Assembly: GCA_001414345.1 (NCBI GenBank)
Contig: LLCB01000031.1
Location: forward strand, 62,001-126,000
Length of the DNA: 64,000 bases
Direction of reading: 5' to 3'
From: Hymenoscyphus infarciens
Lineage: Eukaryota; Ascomycota; Leotiomycetes; Helotiales; Helotiaceae
The translations under genes were made by a program, and so were the position numbers. Shown here piece by piece: positions 12,311 through 23,397 of the stretch. The notes beneath the pieces are model-generated. The model saw only the letters and a list, made by a program, of their open reading frames with translations. It was not told the origin of the DNA and did no database searches. Within the stretch, counting starts at the first letter, position 1; each line of letters starts with the position of its first letter.

Positions 12311-14760
12311 ATGAATGTTGAAGCGCTCAAGCCAAAAGTAAGGCTGACTGGCTCATCTCGACCGAAACTTTTAGGAGGGGAAGGTGCGTTCCAGAATAGT
12401 AGCCCAAGTCTTTCCTTGCGCCCTTTGGCTACCACTGACACTTCATATCATTCCAAATATCATTTTGAACCTTTCTTGGTAGCAAAAAGCAACATACACA
12501 GAACCATGGACGATCTAACAGCCTTCGAAAATATTTCCATCTCGGACCAAGAGTTCGAGCAGGAATTGTTCGAGGAAGCGTTGACGAAAGACGAGGAGGA
12601 ACATCTTCCGGAAACCCCGTATCATAACCCACTGGACACTTATCGACACTACATTGCAAGTGTGCTTTCCAAAATCACTGGCAAAGAATCGAGTACCATA
12701 TTTCCACTGTTACAATCCAAAACGTTGGGTGATGGCGACCTCTTCCTGCTTGTCACAGAACTCGAAATCGAAGGCCTAACCGCAGAGACGCTGGTAGATC
12801 TTTGGGTAAAAGAAGTAAGTAAAACTTTCCTCCACTAGCGGAATTTCGAATTCCGAATTTTGCTAATGTGTTGGATCCTCCCAGATTCCCGCCATCGGTC
12901 TTGTCAAAAAACCTATATGGGACTATTTAATCGTTCGATTCTTTTTCAACCCGATCTTCCTTCAGGATGTACTTCCATTGGTTCTTCAAGATGAAAAATG
13001 GGGACACAACCCACTACTCGGGCTGAAAGACGAAAAGGATCCTTCCAAGGGCCGCAAAAGGATTGTCGTCGAATTCTCGTGTCCCAGTATCGCGAAACCA
13101 TTTCACGCAGGCAATTTTAGGAGCACAATAATCGGAGGGTTTCTTTGCAACCTTTACGAGGAAGCAGGCTGGGAGGTTGTGCGATTGAACTATCTTGGTG
13201 ATGTAAGTACCCAGTTTCTCTGAGTAAAATAGCTTCTTTGGGTAAATCCTAGAGCGGAGACATTCCCCACTTTCGGAACTTTTACAATGGCACTTGAGAC
13301 CATTACTCATTCTGCTCCTTAAGCATTCCTAAAGAAGTACACTGACTCCGATATTATGTAGTGGAGTAAACAATGTGGCTTGTTTGGAACTGGGTTCGCC
13401 ATGTTTGGAAATCAGGAGGAACTCGATGAAAATCCTACTCAGCACTTGTACGATGTTTACGTCAGAACCAACAAGGTGCTGAACGAAGAACAAAAGATCA
13501 TCGAAGCCCCGAAAGACGCCAACGATTTAGCCAGAGTTTTCAAAGCGGAGAAAGTCAAAAGAAAGGGGGTTGATGCAGATGCTCGAATATACTTCAAAGA
13601 TATGTGCGAAGGTCGCCCGGAAACCATTGAGCATTGGGACGCACTTCGCGAATACTGTATTGAGGAATATAAACAGTTCTACGCACGACTGAACATCAAG
13701 TTCGATTTCTACACGGGAGAAAGTACGGTTTCAGAGGAGAGCATGGAAGAAGCCGAAAAAATGATGGAAAATAAAAAGCTAACCGAATTATCAGAGGGGA
13801 CTACCGTCGTAGATTTTACAAAGCATGCTCCCGCTAGCAAGTCCCTTGGAGAAGGATTGATTCGAAATAGTGATGGTGCGGGCCTTCAACTCATGCGTGA
13901 TGTAGGCGCACTGTTTGACCGAGAAAAATCCTTCGAATTCGACAAGATGCTCTATGTTGTTAATTCTGGCCGGCAAGCGCGTCTACAGCAACTCTTCAAA
14001 GTTGTTGAATTGACCGGAAACCCCGACCTTCGTTCTCGCATCAGCGAGATTACATTGGGTAGAATTCTTAGTAACGACAGAAGTCCCGGAACGGCGAGAA
14101 TCCTGGATGAAATTCTTCAAGAGGTTGCTGAGAAAATACACGATGTAATGAAGAATAATGGGTGGAAGTTCACAGAGGGCCTTGGCCGTGGGAGTACGGC
14201 AGATAGTCTTGGTATTTCTAGTCTTGTGGTTCAGGACATGAGTGGGAAACTGTAAGCTCACCTCTGCCTTTCTCTCCCATATTCAACGATATTGTTATGC
14301 TAATAGACTTAGGGCGAATTGTTATTCTTATAATTTGGAAACCATGACGTCTTTCCAAGGAGAGACAGGTGCATACCTGCAATACTCGTACGCAAAGCTC
14401 TGTTTTATATTGGCGGCCTTTCAAGTTGCTTCCTCTGAGCTCAAGCTCGTAGATTTCACCCTTTTAGACGAGGAGGAAGCCATCGACCTTTTACGACTTA
14501 TCGCCCAGTTTCCAGAAACAATATCCAATACCATCGACAATCAAGAGCCTAGTACGGTGTTGAAATATTTGTTCCGTCTCACACGCGCTTCGAACAACAG
14601 TCATCTTGCTTTGCGAATCTTCGGAACCCATGATGAACTCTCGAGAGCACGATTGGCGTTGTATGTTGCTGTCAAGAGAGTCCTGCAAAATGGTATGAAG
14701 CTTCTGGGTCTCACGCCTATTGAACGGTATGCTCAGTCTTTCCCGAATCTGTTTGCGTGA
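12311..14760 (+). CDS. arginyl-tRNA synthetase, possible dual targeting
   Basis: Four exons: 12311-12814, 12885-13202, 13362-14251 and 14307-14760. The last acceptor could instead be at 14312, which removes two residues in frame. From the inner ATG at 12506 the protein is 656 aa, normal for eukaryotic class I ArgRS. From 12311 it gains 65 residues rich in Lys, Arg and Ser with few acids, like a mitochondrial presequence. Key features are the N-terminal additional domain, the HIGH-type signature IAKPFHAGN (about residue 178 of the short form), the catalytic core including VQDMSGK and MTSFQGETGAYLQYSYAK, and an anticodon-binding DALR-type domain ending in NGMKLLGLTPIERY. It charges tRNA-Arg in the cytosol and, if the upstream start is used, in mitochondria. 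Dual use is inferred from the two in-frame starts. Confidence 0.9.
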
Positions 14761-14990
14761 GACTAATGAACTCCTCAGTATGTGAGGAATTGTTTGTGTC
14801 GTGCTTGGTCAGCGGAGAAGTATGAACCACACCCTTTTCGGCTTTTTTTGTATGCTAGGATTAAGACAGCGGCTTGAATTATTGGACTGTAGTTTTACAC
14901 TTGTTTTAGGTTTTAGGTCTCAAGCGTAGAAAAATGAATGTTCATCGGCTTGGATTTATCTTTTCTCATCAAAGGGTGAGTAAGAGCTAG
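14761..14990. other. 3' flank before the AT-rich island
   Basis: Ordinary T-rich 3' flank of the ArgRS gene. Base composition changes sharply at 14991, where the inverted-repeat terminus begins. Confidence 0.6.
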
Positions 14991-15608
14991 TACGGCATCT
15001 CGTATGTACTAAAAGTCGGAAACGACTAAATCGTAAATTATAAAGTGAAATATAATATTTTTCAATTCAAGTTTACTCTTCCTCCTTCTCCCCCCTCCCC
15101 TCTCTCTCTATTAAGACTAGAGAGTCTTAACTATAGCAACTAATTAGAGGATAGAGAGGGAGGACAAGTATAAGTGTCACGTGTATAGTAGTAATATTAC
15201 CTCCTCGCTATTACATTCTTCCTATTATTTTTTAGATAAATAAGAGAGGAGAGGAGAACGAGAAAGAGGAGAAGCGAGGAAGAAGGGAAGAGCAAAGGGA
15301 ATATTTATTCCTTTCTTAAACTCCTCTTACCTATACTAAAAGAAACCTTTTCTTAGAATATTTACTTACTCTTATACTTTACTTTTATTCTTCTTCTACT
15401 CTCTTTTATACTCTCTTAGTATAGATATATAATATATAGAAGAATGGAATAAGAAAGTATGAGAGTAAGAGAATAGGATAATATAGTTTAAGATTTACTT
15501 TGTCTCTTAGAGGCTTTAGTTAATCTGGCTATAAATACTTAACTTTTGTGATTTACGATTTACAATTTGCGATTTAGTCGGTTCTGGCTTTTGATATATA
15601 CGTATAGT
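14991..15608. mobile_element. MITE-like copy 1
   Basis: This ~600-bp copy has inverted ends. The left end is AAAGTCGGAAACGACTAAATCG. On the minus strand the right end reads CAAAAGCCAGAACCGACTAAATCGC. The interior has GTGTATAGTAGTAATATTAC, a TAGATAAATAAGAGAG tract and AACTCCTCTTACCTA, and has no coding capacity. It is the same family as the next copy and has the same orientation. The right boundary is approximate. Confidence 0.75.
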
Positions 15609-16156
15609 ATTCTAAATCTACAAAAGTCTAAAAACGACGTAATCGTAAAAAGTATATATGAATGAGTATTACGTGTATAGTAGTGATATTACTCCCTTGC
15701 TATCTTATCGCCTTCTTACTATTATATCTTTACTATCTATTATCTAACTCTTATATTGTATTCTTTCTATTATTTCTAGATAAATAAGAGAGTAAGAGGA
15801 AGAGAGGAAGAGGGGAAGAGAGAGAGGGGATTATTTGCTACTTTAGCTAAACTCCTCTTACCTACGCTAGGAAAAACTTTCTCTTGAATATTTACTTACT
15901 CTCTTACTCTCTTACTCTCTTACTCTCTCTCTCTCTCTCTCCTACACTCTCTTAATATACGTAATATATAAAAGAAAAGAATAAGAAGTAAGAGATTAAG
16001 TAGATAGTATAATATAATTTAAGATTAGCTATAGCTTTTAGAGGCCATTGTGTTTGTTAATCTAGCTACAAATACTTTACTTTTGCGATTTGCGATTTAC
16101 GATTTGCGATTTGCGATTTAGTCGTTTTTGGACTTTTGCACTTTCAGAACGCCCTA
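15609..16156. mobile_element. MITE-like copy 2
   Basis: This ~550-bp copy lies directly after copy 1 in the same orientation and shares its interior landmarks (GTGTATAGTAGTGATATTAC, TAGATAAATAAGAGAG, AACTCCTCTTACCTA). It has a CTCTTA/CT microsatellite at about 15900-15940. Its right end on the minus strand reads TAGGGCGTTCTG, then AAAAGTCCAAAAACGACT. No coding frame is present. The left boundary is approximate. Confidence 0.75.
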
Positions 16157-16157
16157 G

Positions 16158-16330
16158 TAGAGCGTCCTGTACATACCAAAAGTCGGAAACGACGACTAAA
16201 TCGTAAATCGTAAATCGTAAATCGTAAATCGTAAATCATAAAGCTTAGATTTCTAAGTATATAGCCTTTTAGAGCTAAATCGTAAATCGTAAATCGTAAA
16301 TTAATAAACGTAGATTTTTTAGAGACTAAA
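16158..16330 (+). repeat. left inverted terminal repeat
   Basis: This left arm matches the reverse complement of 22905-23065 across most of its length, including a run of CGTAAAT units (more units here than on the right). Confidence 0.8.
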
Positions 16331-16727
16331 TTGTAAATCGTAAATTATAAATTGTAAATCGTAAATTGTAAAAGTTGTATAATTAATAAATAATTGTAAA
16401 AGGTATTAAATATTGAATTAAAATATGTTAGAGTAAGAGATATATATGTATAATATAAAAAGACTATATAAATCGACTTTTATTACTATAATAAGTTCTT
16501 AAATTATGTCTTAAAACTAGGCCTTTTTTCAACTAATTACTCTAGATTACTTAATATCGAAGTAATTAGCTTACTTTAAAAGCTTAAATAATCTTGATTT
16601 AAGATTATTTAAGTACTTTTAGCTACTTTTCTCAATTATATACTAATTTCCTAATTAGAGTTAGTACTATTTATTTTATAGGCTAAAAAGTATACTTACC
16701 TTATATATTAACCCTCTTATATTGCTC

Positions 16728-17110
16728 CTTCCTTTAAATACTATATACTACTCTCTATTATTCCTTCTTTTAAAAGTACTATTCTACTACTATATATACT
16801 CTCTTTCTTCTCTTAAATTTAAGTACTAATAATAATAGAAGAAGGAAGAGAATAATCTCTAGTAGTAGCTCTAAGTATCTATTAAAGTATAATATCCTTA
16901 GTAGTAGAACCTCTTAAGATAAATCGAATCAGTTACTTCTTCCTTTAAATACTACTCTATATTATTCCTTTCTTTAAAAGTACTATTCTACTACTATATA
17001 TACTCTCTCTCCTCTCTTAAATTTAAGTATTAATAATAATAGAAGAAGAAAGAGAATAATCTCTAGTAGTAGCTCTAGATATCTATTAAAGTGTAATATC
17101 CTTAGTAGTA
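16728..17110. repeat. two-copy tandem repeat, 211-bp period
   Basis: Copy 1 starts at 16728 and copy 2 at 16939. Both begin CTTCCTTTAAATACT and share CTACTACTATATATACTCTC and AATAATAATAGAAGAAG. Both end with AATATCCTTAGTAGTAG. The copies differ mainly by a few substitutions and small indels. Confidence 0.85.
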
Positions 17111-18179
17111 GTATTATAGCGTAATAATCCTAGAATTTTAAGTATAGTAGGAAGTATAAAAAGAGCGATTTTAAGTGTATAATAAGAGCCTAAATATACT
17201 ATATTAGTTTATTAATTTAAAGCTATATAAGGTGTTTATAAAGAAGTTATATTAAAAGGAAGTCTCTATTTAAGAGATATATAATATTCTTAAAAGTAAG
17301 TATAATATTAATATCTCTAATACTACTCTTAAGCTCTAAATTAATATAGAGTAGAACCTTTACTAATATAAAAAAAGTAAGACTACTTCTATCTTATATA
17401 TATAAGTAGTATATCTTTTTAAAGATATAAGATTATCTAATTCGAGTATAGTATATATGTTAAATTATAAAAGCTTTATAATTAAGCTTTAAAGGCTTTA
17501 AAGGTTACGATTCAAGATAGGCCTTCAACGTTAAAAGTTCTTTATATAGAAAAGGTATAAAGAGCTAAAAGCTATCCTTTAATATAAGATCTACGAATAT
17601 AGCTACTTTAATACTATAAAAAGCTTTAGCCTTAGGTTCCTCTATATATATCTTAATACTCATAGTATTAATAGAGATAGAGATAAAAGATAGAGCTAGA
17701 ATAAGATTTAAAAAGCACTATTAAAAGTTGATAAAGAAGGGTATAATTATAGGTTATAAGAGATTAAGAATACTTATAGTAAATATATTATACTAGAGCC
17801 TAATTTTATATAAAGTATTAACAAATATTATAAATTAAGGTTCGTTAGTATCAAGATATATACTAGTATTAATACCTATGCTTAATTTCTCTCTTAGAGC
17901 TATTATAGTATCTTAAATAATATAATAGTATCTACTCTATAGTAATATAGTAATACTATAAGTAGTCTTAGAAAGATACTATACTATATATAATTAGATT
18001 AAGGATTAGAATCTCTAATAGTAGTAGACACTTACTATATACTTTATTAATAATAAGCTATAAAAAGTAATAAGAAGCTATACTAATTTTTAGACCTATA
18101 TTAGTTTAGTACTTTTATAGCTAACTAATATATTAAGGCTTAATAGAGATAGCTTATAAAAGAGTCTTTAAATAAGTAG

Positions 18180-18963
18180 AAGATATACTTTTAAAGTATC
18201 TATAAAAAGAGATTATTTTCTAAAAAGAGCCTTTCTAATATAATCGCCATATTATATATATATATTCTAATTATCTAGAAGAAGCTTTAAACGTTTATAT
18301 ATATATAAAATCGCTATTATATTCATACTAATGCTAATCAAGAGTATAGAGTACTAGAAGTACTATAAACTAACTTTTACTATTCTAGAAGTAAAGAGTA
18401 TTTAATAGAGAATTATAATATTAAAGTGCTTACTAAGAAGCTTACTAAGCTTTAGAAATTATATAAGAATTAAGATATTAATATATATTTATCTTAGGTA
18501 ACTCTAAAGTAGTATAAAACAAAATTATTAGTATATAGATATACACTATTAATTAATAAGATAATATATACTAAAAAGAGAGAAACTTATACTATAGTAT
18601 ACTTAGATTTAAAAGTAGAATTATTAGCGTATATCTAAGAGAGTAATTTAGTAGGATTAGGCCTTTTAAGTAAGCTAGAGAGAGTATATAAGTAGGAGCT
18701 ATACTCTAAGATAGCTTAAGGATTAAAGAAAGCTAGAGAGGTTAATTAAGATGAATTTAGTATATACTTTAGTAACAAAGGTAGAAGTAATTAAGCGATA
18801 AACATAGTACTAGATTATCTATATAATAGCAACTTCTTAGATAAGGAATTAGAGAAGTTAGATAATAAATTAGATAAGGATTTAAGAGAGTATATAACTA
18901 ATAAGTATACCTTACTAGTTAAAGATAATTTAAAAGAAGATTTAAAGATAGATATTAGTAGAT
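18180..18963 (+). pseudogene. decayed transposon reading frame 1
   Basis: In the frame containing codon 18330, the stops I read are TAA or TAG, each explicable as CAA or CAG (or TGG) changed by C-to-T decay. I saw no TGA in the part I read. Read through those stops, the protein is Lys/Leu/Tyr-rich with motifs such as NFYYSRSKEYLIENYN and VLTKKLTKL and an acidic, Lys-rich end. I do not recognise the family. The true start lies upstream and is unclear, and the end is placed at the last part that reads well. Confidence 0.5.
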
Positions 18964-20300
18964 AAATTTATATTTAATTAATCTACCTTAGGAGCTACTA
19001 ATTCATCCTTAAGATTAGGTCTTCTCCTTTATAAAGCTCTTCTACTAATAGATAGTATTAAACGTTATTATTATAGTAAAAGGCTTTAATAATTCTAATC
19101 CTAGATTGTCTACTAAAAGATAGTCTCTTAAGTCTATTTAAAGAGTAAGGTCTTAAATCCTTAATCCTCTCTCTCTCTATTAATAACCTTATACTTAATA
19201 TATATCTCTAGCTATAATAGTAACTCTAGGATTATAGTATTATAATCTACTAACTAACTATAGACTCTATAGCAGTCTATAATTATAATTACCTACTAGC
19301 TAAGGTAAATAGAACATTAATAGAGAGTAATATAACAAAGGAAGTATATATTACTATCTATAAAAGGTGTAGAGAGTTAGTTAGTAGTATCGCTTTTACT
19401 ATTTATAATTAATAAGTAAATAGATATACTAAACTAAGAATAAACCTATACTAAATATAAGCTAAGCTCTAAGCTTAAAATTTATATATTTTAAGCGTAA
19501 AAAAAGGCTTAATATAACTCTAGAAAGGAATAGACATGTTTATTAACTTTTAATTAAAATTAGAAGTAATTTATATAAAGTTATAAGTATAGTTATAAGT
19601 ATATAATTCTCTAAGTACTTAAGAGAGGATTTTAGTAGAGTAAACCTACTAACTACGACTGTTAGTACTAAGCCTAATTCGTAAATTACTTACTACTACT
19701 AATAAAAGTTAGTAATTTTAGACTCTTAAATCTTTAAAAAATTATAATATTATAGGTTCTACGTCTATTAAGTTCTAGTTAGCTTTATAGATATAAATAA
19801 TACTATTCTATATCTAAATTAAAAGTAAAAGAATTAATTTAGAATATTATGTTTTTAGGCTATTTTAAGTATATAGATTACTAACTTTTATTAGTAGTAG
19901 TAAATAATTTATAAATTAGGCTTAGCGTTAATCACTTATCTTTAGAACCTCCTTAGTCTCTAAAAGAGGTTTCTAAGCTAGCTTCTAAGTAGTTACTTAG
20001 ATTAGAATATTCTTTAATCTAGTCTTACTTATACCTACTTCTATAAATACTTATAGAATAGTAAATAAAGTCCTAGCCTTTATAGAGGATAATATACTAT
20101 ATAACTAGTAATTATTTAATATATACTAGAATAGTATATTAGAGCTTTATAAATAGTATTAAAAGTAAGAAGCGAGGTATAAGAGGTTATATAGTTTAAG
20201 TAGAATAGTTCTTTGATTTTCTTACTTTTATTTTATTATTTTTACTTATACTTTTAAAAGCTCTACGTCTACTACCTTATAATACTAAAAACACGCTAGA

Positions 20301-22403
20301 ATGTCTTAATATTAGTCTCTTAAATACCTAGAAGTCTAGGCTTCTTATTTTAAGAGTTTAAAGCTTAAAGTATACTCTTATTACTTCCTAGTAAACCTAG
20401 TAAGTACTCTAGAAAATCATATGTCTATGCTTCTTTAGAGGCCCTCTAATAATAAGATTAAGAACTGTCTATAAAAAGTAAAAGACTACTTTATAAAAGC
20501 TATAATATAAAGCTCTAATAGCTAGGAGAAGAAATAATAGTTAATTATAGAGTTTAGAAGGAAGTAAGAGGCTATTATAGAACGTTTCGCTATTAACTAC
20601 TCTGCTCTTATTATTAAGTAAAAGAAGAATAAATTAGCTATAGCTAGAGAGCGAGCTATCTAAGAGGAAAAGGCTAAGGCTAGATAATCCTTCTTTATAA
20701 AGGCTTCTAGTAAGACTAAAATAATTAGAGTAAAAGTATATAAGAAGGGATTTATCTTTAATAAGAAAAAGGCTAAAAGTAAGTAGTACTCTTAAATTTA
20801 ATATATACTACTAATTAGTATAGGCTCTCTAGCTCCTCCTCTTCTAACTTATAAGGCGCTAAAGCCTATCTCTATTACTAAAATCTGTATTTAAGTAGCC
20901 TTATATATCTATATATATATAATAAGTACTAAGGACTTCTCTACTACTAAGAGTATCCTTACAATTACGTATACTTCTATAATATAATATAGTAAGATAG
21001 TTAAAGTATAAATTAATAATAACTTTCTGTTTTAGATGCCTTACTTATCTACTAGTAACTCTAAGAATCTATTTAACTTTAAATCAGTGCTCTAGAATAT
21101 ATAGGCTAAAAGGTTTACTATTAAGCTCTTAGAGGATATCTACTATATAATCTCTACTCCTAGTAGGTAGGATTCTATTAATATACTACTTCTTACTAAT
21201 ATAGTAGAAGACGTCTTTCTAGCTATAAACGTTATTATTAAGAAGAGGAAAGCTAAGTAATTAAGTACTATAGATTATAAGGAGGTAGATAATATATAAG
21301 CTCTTATATAATACTTTAATTTACTAAAAGGTTCTACTAATAAAAAGTACTATAAAGTATATATAGTATTTAATAGCTATACTAATAACGAGCTCTGATC
21401 TTCTAAAAAGAGGTAATCTATTATACTCTTATAGAATATCTAAGAGCTGCTAATTCTGCTTCTTTAACTCTTAGCGCCTATTAAGGTACTTAATAACGAG
21501 TCTATTATACTTAAAGATAATGCTTAGAATAGAGAGGGAGATACTAGGCCTATACTATTACTAGAGGATAGTACTAGTACTAGAGTAAGCGTAATATTAG
21601 TAGACGATTTAGAATTAGACGATCTTCTAGAGATATCTATAATTATTACTACTTACTTAGAAGACTACTTTATAATTATTACTACTTATTTAGAAAAAGA
21701 AGACGATAGAGATAATAATTCTAAAGAGGGTTCTAAGAGTAATATAAGAAGTAAGGATATAAATATAGATATAGATATAGGGGAGGATACTAATAGTAAA
21801 GGAGTATTAACTCTAGGCTTATACTCGCTATTACCTCTTATAAAGGATAAGAAGAAGGAGAGCTTAATAGTACTTACTAAGTTAAATATACTAGAGAGGG
21901 TAGATAAAGTAGTATAATAATAGATAGATATAGATAAGTAAATTATAAGAGATCTTAATACTTAATTATATATAGAGATTAATACTACTATTATTAAAGG
22001 TAGGCTTAAATTAATTAATAAGAAAAAGTAATTAAAACTCAATTAAGAGCTTAATAAGAGAGTCTCTAATTTACTCTTACCTACTCCTCTTATACTTATA
22101 AATATGCTAGTAAGTAAAAGAATATCTACTACTATAATTACTTTTATAAATAGCCTTAATTTAAAGAGAAAGAGAGGAGATACTCTCTCTTAAATAACCT
22201 TTATTAATTAACTCTTTTATATTACTAAAAAGGTTAGAATTATATATAATAAATATAATAAGAAGAGAGATAAGAAGTAAGAGTATATAGTAGTAGATAC
22301 TTTAGGTATAGATACTAGAAGGATTATTTATAATATTTTAATTTTATTACTATTTTTTAGTTACTTTTTATTACCTTTATCCTCCTTTTACTCTCTTTAT
22401 TAA
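20301..22403 (+). pseudogene. decayed transposon reading frame 2
   Basis: One frame runs from an ATG at 20301 to a TAA at 22401-22403, about 700 codons. Its internal stops are nearly all TAA or TAG where glutamine codons would fit, plus one TGA that fits a CGA arginine. The Lys/Glu-rich first third (including KKNKLAIAREQA) looks like a coiled coil. The middle has acidic stretches and the end is Lys-rich. No DDE triad or zinc finger can be assigned through the RIP damage. It could be an accessory protein or part of the transposase. Confidence 0.5.
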
Positions 22404-22904
22404 AGTACTTAAATAATTATAATTTAAGATTATTTAAGTACTTTAAGCACTACTTTACTAATTATATACTAATTACCTAATTAGGCTTAGCGTCTCTTAC
22501 TCTTAGGTTAAATTACATCTATACTTAGAGTATTAAAAGTCTTAATTATCTCTTTTCCTCTCTTATTTATTAAGTACTTATATAACGTTATTATTTATAC
22601 TAAGTATATATATTACTTTTAATAATTTATAATATTTTAGATAATAGATTTAAAGTTATATTATACTTATATTTAGTATAGTACTAGGTAGTATATATTA
22701 ATAGAGAGTAAGTAGCGAGTAATTATAATATATATATATTTAATAGATATATATATACTATATTACTTTTTACTTTCTACCCTCGCTTATACTTAAATTT
22801 TATAATTTAAGCTTTACGATTTAAGTATTACGAATTATAAATACTCTTACTTTAAGCTTTAAGATTACTAATTTAAGTATTTCGATTTATGTCTAAATAG
22901 CTTC

Positions 22905-23065
22905 TAAAAAATCTACGTTTATTAATTTACGATTTACGATTTATAATTTAGCTCTAAAGGGCTATATACTTAGAAATCTAAGCTTTACGATTTACGATTT
23001 ACAATTTGCGATTTATAATTTACGATTTAGTCGATTCTAACTTTTAGTACGTACAGGATGCCGTA
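22905..23065 (-). repeat. right inverted terminal repeat
   Basis: This right arm is the inverted partner of 16158-16330. Its outermost bases (GATGCCGTAC) also invert the first bases of the whole island (GTACGGCATC at 14990). Confidence 0.8.
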
Positions 23066-23397
23066 CCTAGTACATTTCCGTCCTGGAAGCAACCACTTTT
23101 GGTGCACATTGCATACGAACGGTCTAGGTCAATGGAAGTTTTTGTTTAAGGGAAGTTTAGTACAATTAAGAAATCAAGAACATATTTTCCGAGATGCACG
23201 AAGATCGTATACTAAGGAGGTATACACAGAGCAATGACCAGAGTTGATTGCCGGAAGGGATAGAGAAGTATATGCTGTTATAGCTAGGAATATTACTGCA
23301 CTGATTCTAACGTTATCGCGAGTCGTACTCAAGCCAATGAAACAAAGTCTCGCATGTAAACAATCCTATCACCCAAATCAAACACCACATCCCGACA
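23066..23397. other. spacer between island and 2EXR remnant
   Basis: Base composition returns to normal right after 23065. No gene is seen in this stretch, which is the 3' flank of the minus-strand 2EXR pseudogene. Confidence 0.5.

Larger units (their letters stand above)
14991..23065. mobile_element. AT-rich RIP-decayed transposon island
   Basis: The whole block is strongly AT-rich, dominated by TA dinucleotides, and has no open frame of useful length, unlike both flanks. This is the classic look of RIP (C to T at CpA). The outer ends are inverted copies. The left end reads TACGGCATC, then TACTAAAAGTCGG and CGACTAAATCGTAAATTATAA. The right end gives the matching series on the minus strand. 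Inside are two tandem MITE-like copies (14991-16156) and a larger element (16158-23065). Subterminal arms carry repeated CGTAAAT units. A TA (or CTA) sits at both outer edges, which suits insertion at TA as in Tc1/mariner/pogo-type elements, but the superfamily is not proven. Confidence 0.85.
16158..23065. mobile_element. ~6.9-kb decayed TIR transposon
   Basis: The left 16158-16330 and right 22905-23065 are long inverted repeats. Both contain the ordered landmarks TCCTGTAC, AAAAGT, CGACTAAATCG, repeated CGTAAAT, AAGCTTAGATTTCTAAGTAT, TAGAGCTAAAT and AATTAATAAACGTAGATTTT. Between them lie decayed plus-strand frames (18180-18963 and 20301-22403), a 211-bp-period tandem duplication and two similar hairpins near the inner edges. 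With ~160-bp termini, 6.9-kb size and at least two candidate frames, it is larger than a simple mariner. I cannot name the transposase family, since RIP has changed too many codons. Confidence 0.75.

Noticed and set aside
11593..12441. 282-codon minus-strand frame across the end of the MOSC-reductase gene
   Set aside because: It is antisense to a well-supported reductase/ferredoxin exon, low in domain-like content, and best explained as a shadow.
14991..23065. AT-rich block as a centromere segment
   Set aside because: Inverted termini at both edges, inner element copies and decayed frames explain it better as a RIP-damaged transposon island. The block is also short for a regional centromere.
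15000..23065. CGTAAAT repeat runs as a CRISPR-like array
   Set aside because: Units are contiguous without spacers, and the genome is eukaryotic. They are subterminal transposon repeats.
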